The position numbers were made by a program, and so were the translations under genes. Shown here one piece after another: positions 15,746-16,570 of a DNA stretch of 16,570 nucleotides (position 1 is the first letter of the stretch; every line of letters begins with the position of its first letter). This stretch comes from Blastocladiella britannica (lineage: Eukaryota; Blastocladiomycota; Blastocladiomycetes; Blastocladiales; Blastocladiaceae). A model generated the notes under the pieces. The model made no database searches. It was not told the origin of the DNA and was given only the letters and a program-made list of their open reading frames with translations. The stretch lies in the NCBI GenBank assembly GCA_025349905.2, contig MU624942.1, forward strand, positions 1 to 16,570, given 5' to 3'.

Positions 15746-16570
15746 ATGTACTGGTTTACTCCAATCGCCCTCCTCGCCCTGGTCCTGACCGCAGTGGTAG
15801 TGGAGGCCGGTCCACAAAAATGCCTGCTGGCCACATCCCTGTGTTTTGCCGCAGCGCCGACCAACGGGTCCACCACGTCGGTCGATATGCTGGTGCAGAC
15901 ATCGCAAAAGTCTGGCTGGGTAGCCATTGCCCTCGGGTCGTCCATGTCCAACACCGATGTCGCGGTCCGTGTTTCGTTGGAAGAAAGCCAACGTGCCACA
16001 TCCACCTCACCACTGAAACATGACTCTCATTTTAAACAGTTTTTGTACCGCGACGCCGGCGGCAAATGGGCCGTCACTCGTCGCTTTGCCACGGGCCTGT
16101 CGCAGCCCGAGGCGGCTCCCGAAAAGGGCCAGGTGCTCAAGATCGTGCAGGCCACCACTGGCACCGGCGATGCCAATGGGATGCACCACATTTTGCTGCA
16201 GCGCCCGCTGGCCAACTCGGGGATTGGCAAACCGTACGACCGCGCGGTGGCCACCGGTGCCACGTCCATGGCCTGGGCCATGTACGAGGGGACCGCCAAC
16301 ATTAGTCCCGCCGGGTTCCCGATTCACAGCTACAGGGGCCAGTTCTCGTACAATCTGCTGGACGGATCGGCGTCCGTGGTGTTTGCGCCCGCTTCGGCCG
16401 TCACTGCCCCTGCTGCCCCACCTGCTGCGCCCGTGGAGGCCGCGTCCCCGTCGCCGCCGATGCTGATTCTAATTCACGCCATTTGCATGGGCCTAGCATG
16501 GAGCGTGCTGTCGTTCTCTGCGTATGGACTCTATCATTTTTTCATATTTTTTCCTTCAATTCACCTGTCT
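15746..16570 (+). CDS. DOMON domain + cytochrome b561 protein, truncated by the window end
   Basis: 5' part of a CYBDOM-type redox protein. Exon 1 is 15746-15964, intron 15965-16039 (donor GTCCGT, phase 0), exon 2 is 16040-16521; a second intron (GTATGG) starts at 16522 and runs past the edge. Residues 1-22 are a signal peptide. A DOMON-like heme/sugar-binding domain covers about 25-200: SGWVAIALGSSMSNTDVA, ATGLSQPEA, ATSMAWAMYEG, FSYNLLDGSASVVF. The Met in SSMSNTD and a His in NGMHH are candidate axial heme ligands. After an Ala/Pro linker, MLILIHAICMGLAWSVL looks like the first helix of a b561 transmembrane module. Relatives pass electrons across the plasma membrane, often for ferric reduction or to extracellular oxidoreductases. 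Only about 233 codons are visible; the electron-transfer half is outside. Confidence 0.85.
   Translation, partial: MYWFTPIALLALVLTAVVVEAGPQKCLLATSLCFAAAPTNGSTTSVDMLVQTSQKSGWVAIALGSSMSNTDVAVRVSLEESQRATSTSPLKHDSHFKQFLYRDAGGKWAVTRRFATGLSQPEAAPEKGQVLKIVQATTGTGDANGMHHILLQRPLANSGIGKPYDRAVATGATSMAWAMYEGTANISPAGFPIHSYRGQFSYNLLDGSASVVFAPASAVTAPAAPPAAPVEAASPSPPMLILIHAICMGLAWSVLSFSAYGLYHFFIFFPSIHLS

Noticed and set aside
1..16570. CRISPR arrays, insertion sequences, phage or transposon genes
   Set aside because: No repeat-spacer arrays, transposase, integrase or reverse-transcriptase motifs, and no long terminal repeats were seen; the only repeats are short microsatellite-type ones.

Overview
The window is nuclear DNA of a eukaryote, most likely a fungus. 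Genes are interrupted by very short introns (41 to 84 bp, GT-AG with two probable GC-AG exceptions). Exons are GC-rich, while introns and spacers are AT-rich, and genes sit 25 to 330 bp apart on both strands. The proteasome alpha1 subunit is yeast-like, and the two mitochondrial ribosomal proteins are of the fungal nuclear-encoded kind. A ceruloplasmin-like two-domain copper oxidase and a DOMON/b561 protein together with this compact, GC-rich layout fit an early-diverging zoosporic fungus such as Blastocladiomycota. That placement is inference only.

Layout. 1-664: no gene I can name. 665-2899 (-): CorA-type Mg2+ transporter, 6 exons, 641 aa. 2974-3519 (-): mitochondrial ribosomal protein bL21m, 1 exon. 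3725-5718 (-): FGGY pentulose kinase, 7 exons, 550 aa. A 52-bp head-to-head promoter separates it from 5771-6596 (+): ITP/XTP pyrophosphatase, 5 exons, 190 aa. 6635-7610 (+): ankyrin-repeat protein, 5 exons, 245 aa. 7645-11382 (+): intronless F-box/LRR-like protein, 1245 aa. 11692-13090 (+): secreted two-domain ceruloplasmin-like multicopper oxidase, 2 exons, 444 aa. 13224-13519 (-): bL33m, 3 exons, 56 aa. A 39-bp head-to-head promoter separates it from 13559-14430 (+): splicing factor SPF27/BCAS2, 4 exons, 225 aa. 14456-15411 (-): proteasome alpha1 (PSMA6/SCL1), 4 exons, 248 aa. 15746 to the right edge (+): DOMON + cytochrome b561 protein, cut by the window end.

Exon joins were built by hand from splice signals, reading-frame phase and family conservation. 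All completed models close in frame. Most of the genes are unrelated housekeeping functions (ribosome, proteasome, spliceosome, nucleotide clean-up, Mg2+ import). The possible functional link is redox and metal handling at the cell surface (copper oxidase, DOMON/b561, CorA), which is weak evidence.

I did not find an obvious new multi-gene system. The most interesting signals are: (i) an identical 14-bp motif exactly 20 nt before two consecutive start codons in 34-38 bp spacers; (ii) a two-domain ceruloplasmin-type oxidase with every copper ligand present, which should work as an oligomer; (iii) two probable GC-AG introns sharing a GCATG donor; (iv) two ultra-short bidirectional promoters, one with a dyad repeat.
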